Shown: piece by piece, positions 35,759 to 43,907 of the stretch
Layout of the letters: every line of letters begins with the position of its first letter
Position numbering within the stretch: position 1 is the first letter of the stretch
Assembly: GCF_022809355.1 (NCBI RefSeq)
Contig: NZ_JAKZMM010000032.1
Coordinates: 1 to 49,341, forward strand
Length of the DNA stretch: 49,341 nucleotides
Reading direction: 5' to 3'
Source: Parabacteroides faecalis
GTDB lineage: Bacteria; Bacteroidota; Bacteroidia; Bacteroidales; Tannerellaceae
The notes under the pieces: model-generated
Database searches by the model: none
Told to the model about the DNA's origin: nothing
The model's input: the letters and a program-made list of their open reading frames with translations, nothing else
Position numbers and translations under genes: made by a program

Positions 35759-35842
35759 TTATTCGCCCCCGACAAATATATATTCGCCCCCAGCGAATAC
35801 ATGTTCGCCGCCGATGAATATATATTCGCCGAGGGCGAATAT
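35759..35842. repeat. Palindromic array 3: four 21-bp units
   Basis: Units 35759-35779, 35780-35800, 35801-35821 and 35822-35842 are exactly 21 bp. They follow ATATTCGCC...GCGAATAT; the fourth has arms ATATTCGCC/GGCGAATAT with only three bases between them. The array starts about 60 bp beyond the stop of the steroid-reductase operon and lies between two minus-strand genes. Confidence 0.85.
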
Positions 35843-35903
35843 AAAATCACTCCTTATTTTCGGACTTTTATATCCCTAACTAAGCCAGTTTATCTGCCTA
35901 TAT

Positions 35904-36755
35904 TCAGAAATGAATGCCGCAATGCTTTGCCAGATAATCTGCCGTATCGTTCCACAGAGAATCCATCTGCGGATGATTCAAGTAAACAGGTTTCAGACGA
36001 CGTTGCTTACAGGAAGCATACATTTGTCCTGTTTCCGACATCGGAAGTCCGTCTAACAACAAATGAACAGCCGTAGCAGCCCCTTGCTTCGGTGTGCGGA
36101 TAAACGGACGGAAGAAGAGATCCGTCAACGGATCAAACCACATATCCATCCGGATAATATTCGTCGAAACGATACCCGGATCGGAAGCTCCGACCCAAAT
36201 ACCCCGCGAAGCTACTTCCAAAGCCAACTTACGTACAAAAAGCCAAAGGGCTAATTTCGTATTGCTGTATATCGGAATACGCCAGAACTCTCCTTTCTTC
36301 CCACGAGTGAAAAACTCAGGCGTAATCTGACCGATGGCATACGTACAAGAAACCATGCAGACAATCCGGGAACCGGCTTGCATCAAAGGCAACAGCTTAC
36401 GTGACAAAAGATAAGGAGCCACATAATTTACTGCTACGGTATATTCCAGTCCGTCGGGTGTTTGCTGAAAATGCGTACACATGGTTCCGGCATTATTCAT
36501 CAGCAAAGCAATTGGTTTCCCATCAGCCAGTAAGCTATCGGCTACGGCCATGACCGAACTCATGATCGACAAATCCACCTGCCGAACCTGTATATCCTGA
36601 TTACCTGTCTCCTGCGCTATCTGATTCCGACGGATCGTTCCAGCCTCCAGACTGGAACAAAGCATAATGACTTCATAACCTGCCTGGGCAACCGCCTTCG
36701 TAATCTCAGAACCCATGCCTCCATCGGCACCCGTAATGACGGCACGACCTTTCAT
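35904..36755 (-). CDS. Short-chain dehydrogenase/reductase, candidate 3-hydroxysteroid dehydrogenase
   Basis: 283-aa classical-type SDR. Cofactor motif TGADGGMG (8-15), NNAG (87-90), Asn110, and catalytic Ser136, Tyr163 and Lys167 (YSNTK) are all present. After the active site comes DPGIVSTNIIRMDMW. It is the last gene of a three-gene operon; its ATG overlaps the flavin reductase stop by 4 bp (ATGA), so the two are translationally coupled. With a 5-alpha-reductase and an OYE enzyme as partners, oxidation/reduction at C3 of a steroid or bile acid is the likely role. Published isoallolithocholate pathways use a 3-beta-HSDH of this class (recalled). Stereochemistry is not readable from sequence. 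Confidence 0.88.
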   Translation of the reverse strand: MKGRAVITGADGGMGSEITKAVAQAGYEVIMLCSSLEAGTIRRNQIAQETGNQDIQVRQVDLSIMSSVMAVADSLLADGKPIALLMNNAGTMCTHFQQTPDGLEYTVAVNYVAPYLLSRKLLPLMQAGSRIVCMVSCTYAIGQITPEFFTRGKKGEFWRIPIYSNTKLALWLFVRKLALEVASRGIWVGASDPGIVSTNIIRMDMWFDPLTDLFFRPFIRTPKQGAATAVHLLLDGLPMSETGQMYASCKQRRLKPVYLNHPQMDSLWNDTADYLAKHCGIHF

Positions 36756-37984
36756 GACCGGGCTTCCTCCTCCAAGCGTTCGATTTCCTTTTGCAGGCTA
36801 GTTGGGATTTTCTCCTTCAGATGCTTATGACAGGCCATATCCAATGTGTACATACGGGCAATACAGAAGTTACTGTGACCGCAATCACAACAATAATCTT
36901 CTTCTGCCTTCATCCGATTGACCAAATCAGGCGTATTCAGCAAGGCCCGGCCCATTTGCACAAAAGGAAAGCCCAACGACAACACTTCTTCTATCTTCTT
37001 TCGGGATACCAGACCACCGACATAAACCAACGGAATACCCGGGACTTCCCGCTGAAACAGCAAAGCATCGTCCAAGAAATAAGCTTCTTTGAAAGGTACG
37101 GTCGGAATCATCCATTTACCCACCATCCGGACGCCCCATTTCAGCCACCAGCAATCCATATAATGAGTCATCGTCTTGATAGGCATAGCTCCACGCATGA
37201 CATACATAGGAGCCTTACTTACGAATCCGCCACTCAATACCAATGCATGAGCTCCGTCTTCTTTCAGTCGGCGAGCCACCTGCAATGTTTCGTCCAATTC
37301 CATACCTCCTTTAAAGCCGTCGCGCATGTTCATCTTCACCAAGACAGCCAAATCATTTCCGGCAGCCTTCATTACTTCTTCCATTACCATATCCATAAAA
37401 CGCATCCGATTTTCCAACGAACCGCCAAACTCATCTTTCCGATGATTGGTATAAGGCGACAGGAACTGACTGATCAGATATCCATGTCCGGCATGTATCT
37501 CGACAGCATCAAAGCCACTCTCGCGTGCCAGACGCACAGCATTACCGAATTCCTTCGCCATGGCGGGAAGTTCGTCTTTCCGCAAGCCACGAACAAAAGT
37601 CGGAGAATATAAATTGAATCCGGTAGAAGCACCGACCGGTGTTTCGCCACAAATACTTTTATGCGACATATTTCCGCAATGTCCCAACTGAATGCTGGCA
37701 GCAGCACCTTCCTTGTGTACTGCATCCGTCACCTTTCTCAAGCCAGGAACAATCTCCGGACGCATCCATAACTGACGATCGAAAGACAAACCACTGCGTG
37801 TCACTGCAGCATAAGCTACCGTTGTCATTCCGACACCACCAGCCGCTACCGAATGATGATAATCCAATAATTCTTTGGAAGGAACATTTCCCGGGCACAT
37901 ACTTTCAAACGCTGCCGAACGAATCGTCCGGTTACGCACGGTCAGCGGTCCTATCTTTCCGGGTGTAAATAATATCGAAGTCAT
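36752..37984 (-). CDS. Old Yellow Enzyme-type NADH:flavin oxidoreductase, candidate steroid ene-reductase
   Basis: 410-aa FMN TIM-barrel of the OYE/2,4-dienoyl-CoA reductase family. The signature VEIHAGHGYLISQFLSPYTNHRKDEFGGSLENR is complete, with His164/His167 as substrate-anion ligands and Tyr169. N-terminal KIGPLTVRNRTIRSA and C-terminal VYVGGLVSRKK...VQMGRALLNTPDL are typical. It lacks the C-terminal FAD/NAD domain that makes BaiCD/BaiH about 650 aa. A cysteine-rich tail (Cys365, 366, 368, 374, 385) may bind an iron-sulfur cluster, but spacing differs from the usual CxxCxxxC. Start ATG lies 1 bp after the 5-alpha-reductase stop. A C4-C5 ene-reductase of 5-beta type is my inference. Confidence 0.88.
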   Translation of the reverse strand: MTSILFTPGKIGPLTVRNRTIRSAAFESMCPGNVPSKELLDYHHSVAAGGVGMTTVAYAAVTRSGLSFDRQLWMRPEIVPGLRKVTDAVHKEGAAASIQLGHCGNMSHKSICGETPVGASTGFNLYSPTFVRGLRKDELPAMAKEFGNAVRLARESGFDAVEIHAGHGYLISQFLSPYTNHRKDEFGGSLENRMRFMDMVMEEVMKAAGNDLAVLVKMNMRDGFKGGMELDETLQVARRLKEDGAHALVLSGGFVSKAPMYVMRGAMPIKTMTHYMDCWWLKWGVRMVGKWMIPTVPFKEAYFLDDALLFQREVPGIPLVYVGGLVSRKKIEEVLSLGFPFVQMGRALLNTPDLVNRMKAEEDYCCDCGHSNFCIARMYTLDMACHKHLKEKIPTSLQKEIERLEEEARS

Positions 37985-37985
37985 A

Positions 37986-38750
37986 TTAGAATATATAAGG
38001 TATTAAACATTTCCGTTTTCCGACAGCTTCCACACCGAATTCTTCACGGTATTTCTGGCGAATAGCATAAGCCCGGGGAGCCAAATTGGCAAACGTCCAC
38101 CAGACAAATACCCAGGCAGCCGGCGAAGCAGTAGCCACAGCGAATCCGGTCCATTCCAACAATTCACCGAAGTAATTCCCGGATGTCACCCAATGATACA
38201 ACCCTTTCTGCGGTAAATAATGCCGGGTGTCGCCCGGCTGACGCAAATGGCGGATCACATAATCAGAATGCCAGTTGATTCCCATTCCCAGGAAGAAGAC
38301 AATAATTCCTATCCAGCAATTAATCCGGCATAAATAAGCCGACGAATACAATTCTTCCGGAGCCAAAAAGAAAAGCCATTCTCCCTGAATATATCCGTTC
38401 AGCAAATTAAATACCACACCCATCAGCATGATAGCAACAGGCATCCGGCTCTTTCCCTTCATCAGAAAAGGAAAGACAAAAGAACGCTGGAAATAATGCA
38501 ATTCAAACAAGAGAAAAAAGAGGAAAGGAACAGACAAAACAGACCGGTCACTCTGAAGCCACAAAATTAGCATGACGAAAAAGACAGGAGCTTCCATCAG
38601 CAACCAGCCTATTTTATTCGGGATAGAAAATCCCCATTGCGCTGTTCTGAACATGCCATAGCCAGCTTTCACAAAAAACAGTGCAATAAAAACAATCAAC
38701 CCGACAGCAGAAAAACCGATCAATATCTGGTGAAATAATTCTATACTCAT
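37986..38750 (-). CDS. Steroid 5-alpha-reductase family membrane protein (SRD5A-like)
   Basis: 254-aa, seven-helix membrane enzyme matching eukaryotic 3-oxo-5-alpha-steroid 4-dehydrogenases over its length (human about 255-260 aa). Residues corresponding to the human catalytic pair are kept: Glu53 (LMEAPVF) and Tyr86 (LHYFQRSFVFPFLM). The NADPH/steroid region is very well conserved: NWHSDYVIRHLRQPGDT (159-175), VTSGNYFGELLEW (188-200), LAPRAYAIRQKY, and C-terminal KRKCLIPYIF. It would use NADPH to reduce a delta-4-3-oxo steroid or bile acid to the 5-alpha form. First gene of a tight operon with an ene-reductase and an SDR. Other family members act on non-steroid enones, so substrate remains an inference. 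Confidence 0.9.
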   Translation of the reverse strand: MSIELFHQILIGFSAVGLIVFIALFFVKAGYGMFRTAQWGFSIPNKIGWLLMEAPVFFVMLILWLQSDRSVLSVPFLFFLLFELHYFQRSFVFPFLMKGKSRMPVAIMLMGVVFNLLNGYIQGEWLFFLAPEELYSSAYLCRINCWIGIIVFFLGMGINWHSDYVIRHLRQPGDTRHYLPQKGLYHWVTSGNYFGELLEWTGFAVATASPAAWVFVWWTFANLAPRAYAIRQKYREEFGVEAVGKRKCLIPYIF

Positions 38751-38773
38751 AAGCCAAAAGAATGTTGTAAACG

Positions 38774-38781
38774 CAAAGTTA
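38774..38781 (-). promoter_or_regulatory. Predicted -7 box for the steroid-reductase operon
   Basis: TAACTTTG on the minus strand matches TAnnTTTG, about 24 nt upstream of the ATG. No -33 TTTG at the normal distance, so an activator may be needed. Confidence 0.45.
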
Positions 38782-38861
38782 AAAGAAATAAGGAAGAGGC
38801 CTTCCCTTTACTCATAAAAATCAAGGAGTAATCAGAAAAAGTTACCACTAAAAAGGAATTA

Positions 38862-38894
38862 GGGAATTGAGTTTCTGAAGTCAACTCAATTCCC
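38862..38894 (-). terminator. Terminator of tdh
   Basis: Perfect 12-bp arms (38862-38873 and 38883-38894) with a 9-nt loop. On the minus strand a T-rich run (TTCCTTTTTA) follows. Confidence 0.85.
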
Positions 38895-38928
38895 CAATAT
38901 AGATCAAGAATTAAATATATAGTCCTAT

Positions 38929-39894
38929 TTATTTCTTAGCATCAACCAAACGTTCTTTTAACTTGGCCAACATATCACGAGTCATAGAATCCAAATCATA
39001 TTCCGGCTTCCAACCCCATTCTTCGCGGGCGCAAGTATCGTCCAATGAGTTAGGCCATGATTCAGCAATAGACTGACGCAATGGATCTACGGCATATTCC
39101 ATCTTGAAATCCGGTAAGTATTTCTTGATGCTGTTATAAATGATTTCCGGATCAAAGCTCATAGATGCAATATTGAATGAATTACGATGTACAAACTTCG
39201 AAGCGTCGGCTTCCATGATTTCAATAGCAGCACGCAAACCATCCGGCATATACATCATATCCATAAATGTACCGGCAGCGATCGGGCATTTGAATGTTTC
39301 ACCTCTAACTGCAGAATAATAAATATCAACAGCATAGTCGGTTGTTCCACCACCCGGAGGTGTTACATAAGAAATCAAACCCGGGAAACGAACTGAACGA
39401 GTATCCACACCAAAACGGATATTATAATAATCACTCAATAACTCTCCGGAAACTTTCGTTACACCATACATCGTTCTCGGATTACGGATTGTATCCTGAG
39501 GAGTTTTGTCTTTCGGAGTATTATTACCGAAAACACCAATTGAACTCGGAGTAAATACGGCACAATGCATTTCACGAGCTACTTCCAATACATTGAATAA
39601 TCCGCCCATACCGATCTTCCATGCCAACTGAGGCTTGGCTTCTGCAACAGCAGATAATAAAGCCGCCAGATTATATATAGTATCAACCTTATAACGAGAA
39701 ACGGTTTCTGCGATCTGTTGTTCGTTTGTAATATCAACAATGGCAGAAGGTCCCGACTCTAATAATTCGCCTTTAGGTTCTGCTCCCGGAATATATCCTG
39801 CAACTACATTTGCTCCGCCATAAATACCTCTCAACTTCATGGTTAGTTCAGAACCGATTTGTCCGGTTGAACCAATAATTAATATATTCTTCAT
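38929..39894 (-). CDS. tdh: L-threonine 3-dehydrogenase, SDR/epimerase type
   Basis: NAD-dependent oxidation of L-threonine to 2-amino-3-ketobutyrate. The protein is of the extended SDR (epimerase-like) type rather than the zinc alcohol dehydrogenase type of E. coli. I chose ATG 39894 (MKNILIIGSTGQIGSELT), which places the Rossmann motif at the N-terminus and yields 321 aa; the ATG 33 nt upstream lies at the -7 box. Conserved: VDTIYNLAALLSAVAE, TPSSIGVFG, and the catalytic MYGVTK, then RFPGLISYVTPPGGGTTDYAVDIYY typical of this TDH group. It is divergent from kbl, the next enzyme of the pathway. Confidence 0.94.
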   Translation of the reverse strand: MKNILIIGSTGQIGSELTMKLRGIYGGANVVAGYIPGAEPKGELLESGPSAIVDITNEQQIAETVSRYKVDTIYNLAALLSAVAEAKPQLAWKIGMGGLFNVLEVAREMHCAVFTPSSIGVFGNNTPKDKTPQDTIRNPRTMYGVTKVSGELLSDYYNIRFGVDTRSVRFPGLISYVTPPGGGTTDYAVDIYYSAVRGETFKCPIAAGTFMDMMYMPDGLRAAIEIMEADASKFVHRNSFNIASMSFDPEIIYNSIKKYLPDFKMEYAVDPLRQSIAESWPNSLDDTCAREEWGWKPEYDLDSMTRDMLAKLKERLVDAKK

Positions 39895-39924
39895 TTTACA
39901 TTTGAGATTTAAGTTATCTGCGAA

Positions 39925-39932
39925 CAAAGGTA
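39925..39932 (-). promoter_or_regulatory. tdh: Predicted -7 box for tdh
   Basis: TACCTTTG on the minus strand is a perfect TAnnTTTG, putting the transcript start about 25 nt before ATG 39894 and excluding the upstream ATG 39927. No clear -33 box. Confidence 0.5.
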
Positions 39933-40106
39933 GAAGAATAAAAATTGTTTTTACATGATTTTCTTGATTTTTTTCGCCTGTTTCTCAAAAAAAAATAAGA
40001 ACTTTGTTTCGTTTAGTCAAAAACAAAACTTTTTCCGCAAGATTCAAATAAAAAATATTTGTTTCTTTACGGTATCTTAATCTAGAACCATTAAATATAT
40101 ATTATC

Positions 40107-41297
40107 ATGTACGGAAAATTTAAGGATTTCTTAGCTGCAGAACTGGCAAACATCCAGGCAGCCGGCTTGTACAAGAATGAAAGAATTATTACCACTCCGC
40201 AGCGTGCCGACATCAAGGTAAATGCAGGAAGCGATGTTTTAAACTTTTGTGCGAACAATTATCTGGGTCTTTCTGACAACAAACGCTTGATTGAAGCATC
40301 CAAAGCTGCCATGGATTCTCATGGATACGGAATGTCTTCAGTCCGTTTCATTTGTGGTACTCAAGATCTTCACAAGCAATTGGAAGCAGCAATCTCTGAT
40401 TACTTCAAAACAGAAGATACTATTTTATATGCAGCTTGCTTTGATGCAAACGGTGGTTTGTTTGAACCTTTATTTACAGAAGAAGATGCTATCATTTCAG
40501 ATGCTTTGAACCATGCCTCTATCATTGATGGTGTTCGTCTGTGTAAGGCAAAACGTTATCGTTATGCAAATGCAGACATGGCAGACTTGGAACGCTGTCT
40601 GCAAGAAGCACAAGCACAACGTCATCGTATCATCGCTACAGACGGTGTATTCTCTATGGACGGAAATGTAGCTCCGATGGATAAGATCTGTGAATTGGCA
40701 GAAAAATATGATGCGTTGGTTATGGTCGACGAATCACACTCTGCCGGAGTAGTTGGACCGACAGGTCATGGCGTTGCCGAACAGTTCAATTGCTACGGAC
40801 GTATTGATGTATTTACCGGAACATTAGGAAAAGCCTTTGGTGGTGCTATGGGTGGTTTCACAACAGGTAAGAAAGAAATCATCGATATGCTTCGTCAGCG
40901 TTCTCGTCCATATCTGTTCTCTAACTCTGTAGCTCCAGCTATCGTTGGTGCAAGCTTGGAAATGTTCAAGATGTTGAAGGAAAGCGATGCCTTGCATACG
41001 AAATTAATGGAAAACGTTACTTACTTCCGCGATAAGATGATGGCTGCCGGCTTTGATATCAAACCTACTCAATCAGCTATCTGCGCAGTAATGCTATATG
41101 ATGCTAAGTTGTCACAAGACTTTGCAGCCAAGATGCAAGAAGAAGGTATTTACGTAACAGGTTTCTATTATCCGGTTGTTCCGAAAGGTCAAGCTCGTAT
41201 TCGCGTACAATTGTCAGCTGGTCATGAAAAAGAACATCTTGATAAAGCAATTGCAGCCTTCATCAAAGTGGGTAAAGAATTAGGCGTTATCAAATAA
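40107..41297 (+). CDS. kbl: 2-amino-3-ketobutyrate CoA ligase (glycine C-acetyltransferase)
   Basis: 396-aa PLP enzyme that cleaves 2-amino-3-ketobutyrate with CoA into glycine and acetyl-CoA, completing threonine breakdown begun by tdh. Alpha-oxoamine synthase features are clear: NFCANNYLGLSDN, GMSSVRFICGTQDLHKQLE, DALNHASIIDGVRL, TDGVFSMDGNVAPMDKICELAEKYDALVMVDESHSAGVVG and the Schiff-base Lys242 in FTGTLGKAFGGAMGG. Length matches E. coli Kbl (398 aa). It is divergent from tdh across 212 bp and ends in a strong terminator. Confidence 0.96.
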   Translation: MYGKFKDFLAAELANIQAAGLYKNERIITTPQRADIKVNAGSDVLNFCANNYLGLSDNKRLIEASKAAMDSHGYGMSSVRFICGTQDLHKQLEAAISDYFKTEDTILYAACFDANGGLFEPLFTEEDAIISDALNHASIIDGVRLCKAKRYRYANADMADLERCLQEAQAQRHRIIATDGVFSMDGNVAPMDKICELAEKYDALVMVDESHSAGVVGPTGHGVAEQFNCYGRIDVFTGTLGKAFGGAMGGFTTGKKEIIDMLRQRSRPYLFSNSVAPAIVGASLEMFKMLKESDALHTKLMENVTYFRDKMMAAGFDIKPTQSAICAVMLYDAKLSQDFAAKMQEEGIYVTGFYYPVVPKGQARIRVQLSAGHEKEHLDKAIAAFIKVGKELGVIK

Positions 41298-41359
41298 GAA
41301 GTAACTCTAAAAGTACAAACATATCCATTATTAATATAAACGGATATAACATACCTATA

Positions 41360-41394
41360 AAAAACTCCTGGGAAGTAAATTCTCAGGAGTTTTT
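41360..41394. terminator. Terminator of kbl
   Basis: AAAAACTCCTG (41360-41370) pairs with CAGGAGTTTTT (41384-41394), extended by four more pairs around a short loop; T-rich tail follows (tttttatttta). Confidence 0.9.
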
Positions 41395-41452
41395 ATTTTA
41401 CCATACTGTATCAAGTATACATTTACTCTACTGAACTGACAGAAACAAAAAA

Positions 41453-41479
41453 AGATGCGCCCAAAAATTGGACGCATCT
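41453..41479 (-). terminator. Terminator of the OmpA-family gene
   Basis: AGATGCG/CGCATCT arms plus four inner pairs with one mismatch. On the minus strand it is followed by TTTTTTGTTTC. Confidence 0.82.
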
Positions 41480-41509
41480 CTCTAATTAATTACTTAAGCT
41501 AATAATATA

Positions 41510-42655
41510 TTATTTATTGTCTGCACGCATAATAACAACGCGGTTCCAGCTATTTTCGCTATAAGGCTGTTCTTCGCAACCCTTCCATTCAATTGTGATG
41601 CGGCTAGAATCGATACCATACTTTTCAGTCAATTCTTTAGCAACGGCTTTAGCACGTTTTTCAGACAACTGCATGTTATAATCAGCTTTACCAGTCTTCT
41701 TGTCAGCATAACCAATCACCTTAATCGGAGTATTGTTAGCCTTCATATATTCAGCTGTATTATAGATATTGATATGCTGGTTCTTATCGATCTTAGAACT
41801 GTTCAGACGGAAGAATACAACATTGTCAACAACATTGTTAACGACCTCTGTAACTGTTTCTTTACATTCAGGACAAGAAACCGGGCGTTTGCTCAATTCT
41901 TCATTTTCAGCACGCAAAGCATTGATCTGGCTATTCAAGTCGTTCAGCAAGTCATAATCCATTGGTTCAAGAACTTCGAAATCAGTCTTACCCAATTTGA
42001 ATGTCAAACCTGCGCTCAATTGAGCAATACCATCAGTTAAGTGATACATGCTTACACGGTTGAATTGTTCGTTCAACAAAGAACCTTGAATTTCAACGTT
42101 CAAATCAACACGCTTGCTCAAACGGAATGCAGTCAAGATACCGGCATTCAATGTCGGAGATTCCGTTCTAGCACGTTCAACAGCTTCTGTTGTTTTGAAA
42201 CGCTGAGCATAACCAAAACCGACCCAAGGAATCAAACGGAATACTTTTTTCTCGTTGTACGGAGCCCAGAAATTAGTAACATCCCACAACAAATCAACAT
42301 GAGCTGCTACATATTTATTATGCTGCATATATGCTTGTTCTCCTTCAAAACCATGCAGAACACCACCGTTAATCTGTGTTCTGAATGCCAAGTACGGATT
42401 AAACCATTTACCGAAAGAGAACTGAGGAGCAAAATTAAGACGACTACCAAAGTCAGCCTTATTATTTTGGTCACCTAACAGCATACTAGCACCACCAGCT
42501 ATAGAAATAAACCAATTATCTCCAGCTTTATTCTTTTTGAAATTGGTCTTATAGCCTTTTTCTGTGCTAAACCCAACTTGGGGTTTAAACTCCTGCGCTG
42601 TAGCATTCAATACGAACCCTGACAGCAACGCTAATAATAACGCTTTTACTTTCAT
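41510..42655 (-). CDS. OmpA family outer-membrane porin, Bacteroidales type
   Basis: 381-aa outer-membrane protein. A signal peptide (MKVKALLLALLSGFVLNATA) is cleaved before QEF. An eight-stranded beta-barrel spans about 40-225. A short hinge contains a coiled-coil-like segment (LLNDLNSQINALRAENEELSKR) and a CPEC cysteine pair that can form a disulfide. The C-terminal peptidoglycan-binding OmpA domain (about 270-380) carries the typical IKVIGYADKKTGKADYNMQLSEKRAKAVAKEL. Such proteins are among the most abundant surface proteins of Bacteroidales and anchor the outer membrane to the wall. A consensus promoter precedes it, in line with high expression. Confidence 0.94.
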   Translation of the reverse strand: MKVKALLLALLSGFVLNATAQEFKPQVGFSTEKGYKTNFKKNKAGDNWFISIAGGASMLLGDQNNKADFGSRLNFAPQFSFGKWFNPYLAFRTQINGGVLHGFEGEQAYMQHNKYVAAHVDLLWDVTNFWAPYNEKKVFRLIPWVGFGYAQRFKTTEAVERARTESPTLNAGILTAFRLSKRVDLNVEIQGSLLNEQFNRVSMYHLTDGIAQLSAGLTFKLGKTDFEVLEPMDYDLLNDLNSQINALRAENEELSKRPVSCPECKETVTEVVNNVVDNVVFFRLNSSKIDKNQHINIYNTAEYMKANNTPIKVIGYADKKTGKADYNMQLSEKRAKAVAKELTEKYGIDSSRITIEWKGCEEQPYSENSWNRVVIMRADNK

Positions 42656-42700
42656 AATTTATAAACTTTTAAATGAAACAATTCACTATTTAATTAAATA

Positions 42701-42732
42701 CAAAATTAATGTATTTCTATATATACAACAAA
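42701..42732 (-). promoter_or_regulatory. Promoter of the OmpA-family gene
   Basis: Minus-strand TAATTTTG (42701-42708) and TTTG (42729-42732) with 20 bp between: an exact Bacteroidota consensus. Leader is about 40 nt. Confidence 0.8.
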
Positions 42733-42755
42733 CAAAAGCGAGAAATGTTTTTACA

Positions 42756-43907
42756 CTATTCAAAATAATTCAATATTCTGTAACCGCCTTCACGTAAATA
42801 AGACTCTTTTTTCATCAATTTGATATCACTCACCATCATATCATGTACGAGATCCTCTAACGTATACATCGGTGTCCAACCCAATTTTTTCTGTGCCTTT
42901 TCTGCATTTCCAATCAAAAGATCAACCTCTGTTGGACGAAAATATTGTGGATCTACTCCCACGACGATACTTCCGATACGTTGCTTAAACTGATCCAGGT
43001 ATGATTCCCCTACTACATTCTTAAATACGGTTTCATTGACACCAGCCAATAAAGCCACTTCATTCACACCTTTGCCTTGAAATTCCAAATCTGCTCCAAT
43101 CTCAGCAAAAGCCATTTTCACAAAGTCTCGAATAGAAGTAGTTACTCCAGTGGCAATAACATAATCATCAGGCTGATCTTGTTGTAGAATTAAATGCATG
43201 GCTCTGACATAATCTTTAGCATGTCCCCAATCTCGTTTTGCATCTAAGTTTCCCAAATAAACTTGCTTCTGAATACCTAAAGCGATACGGGAAACAGCCC
43301 GTGTGACTTTGCGTGTCACAAATGTTTCTCCCCGCAAAGGAGATTCATGATTAAAAAGTATTCCATTGGAAGCATGCATCCCATAGGCTTCCCGATAATT
43401 CACCGTAATCCAATATCCGTATAACTTAGCAACAGCATAAGGACTTCTCGGATAAAAAGGAGTAGTTTCTTTCTGCGGAACCTCTTGTACTAAGCCATAT
43501 AATTCAGAAGTCGAAGCCTGATAAATACGAGTTTTATCAACCAACCTTAACAGACGTACTGCTTCTAAAATACGAAGCACACCTAAACCATCAGCATTGG
43601 CTGTATATTCAGGTGTATCAAAACTTACCTTCACATGACTCATTGCCGCCAGGTTATAAATCTCATCAGGCTGTACTTCTCCGATAATACGTGTCAAGTT
43701 CAAGCTATCCGTTAAATCCCCATAATGAAGCACTAAATTCCGGTTTTCAACATGTGGATCTTGATAAAGATGATCAATGCGGTCGGTATTAAACATAGAC
43801 GAACGCCGTTTGATACCATGTACTACATAGCCGTTTTTTATCAAATATTCTGCCAAGTATGCTCCATCTTGTCCGGTAATACCAGTTATTAATGCTACTT
43901 TTCCCAT
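42756..43907 (-). CDS. gmd: GDP-mannose 4,6-dehydratase
   Basis: 383-aa extended SDR that converts GDP-mannose to GDP-4-keto-6-deoxymannose, the first step to GDP-L-fucose. Rossmann motif [57 protein letters not shown], catalytic SELYG and YAVAK ([22 protein letters not shown]) and [15 protein letters not shown] are conserved. Its start overlaps the fcl stop by 13 bp, indicating coupling with the next pathway enzyme. It ends the rfbA-fcl-gmd unit. Products would feed fucosylated capsule, O-antigen or protein glycans. Confidence 0.96.
   Translation of the reverse strand: MGKVALITGITGQDGAYLAEYLIKNGYVVHGIKRRSSMFNTDRIDHLYQDPHVENRNLVLHYGDLTDSLNLTRIIGEVQPDEIYNLAAMSHVKVSFDTPEYTANADGLGVLRILEAVRLLRLVDKTRIYQASTSELYGLVQEVPQKETTPFYPRSPYAVAKLYGYWITVNYREAYGMHASNGILFNHESPLRGETFVTRKVTRAVSRIALGIQKQVYLGNLDAKRDWGHAKDYVRAMHLILQQDQPDDYVIATGVTTSIRDFVKMAFAEIGADLEFQGKGVNEVALLAGVNETVFKNVVGESYLDQFKQRIGSIVVGVDPQYFRPTEVDLLIGNAEKAQKKLGWTPMYTLEDLVHDMMVSDIKLMKKESYLREGGYRILNYFE

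Noticed and set aside
36791-37612. 273-aa frame opposite the flavin reductase
   Set aside because: Shadow of the OYE gene.
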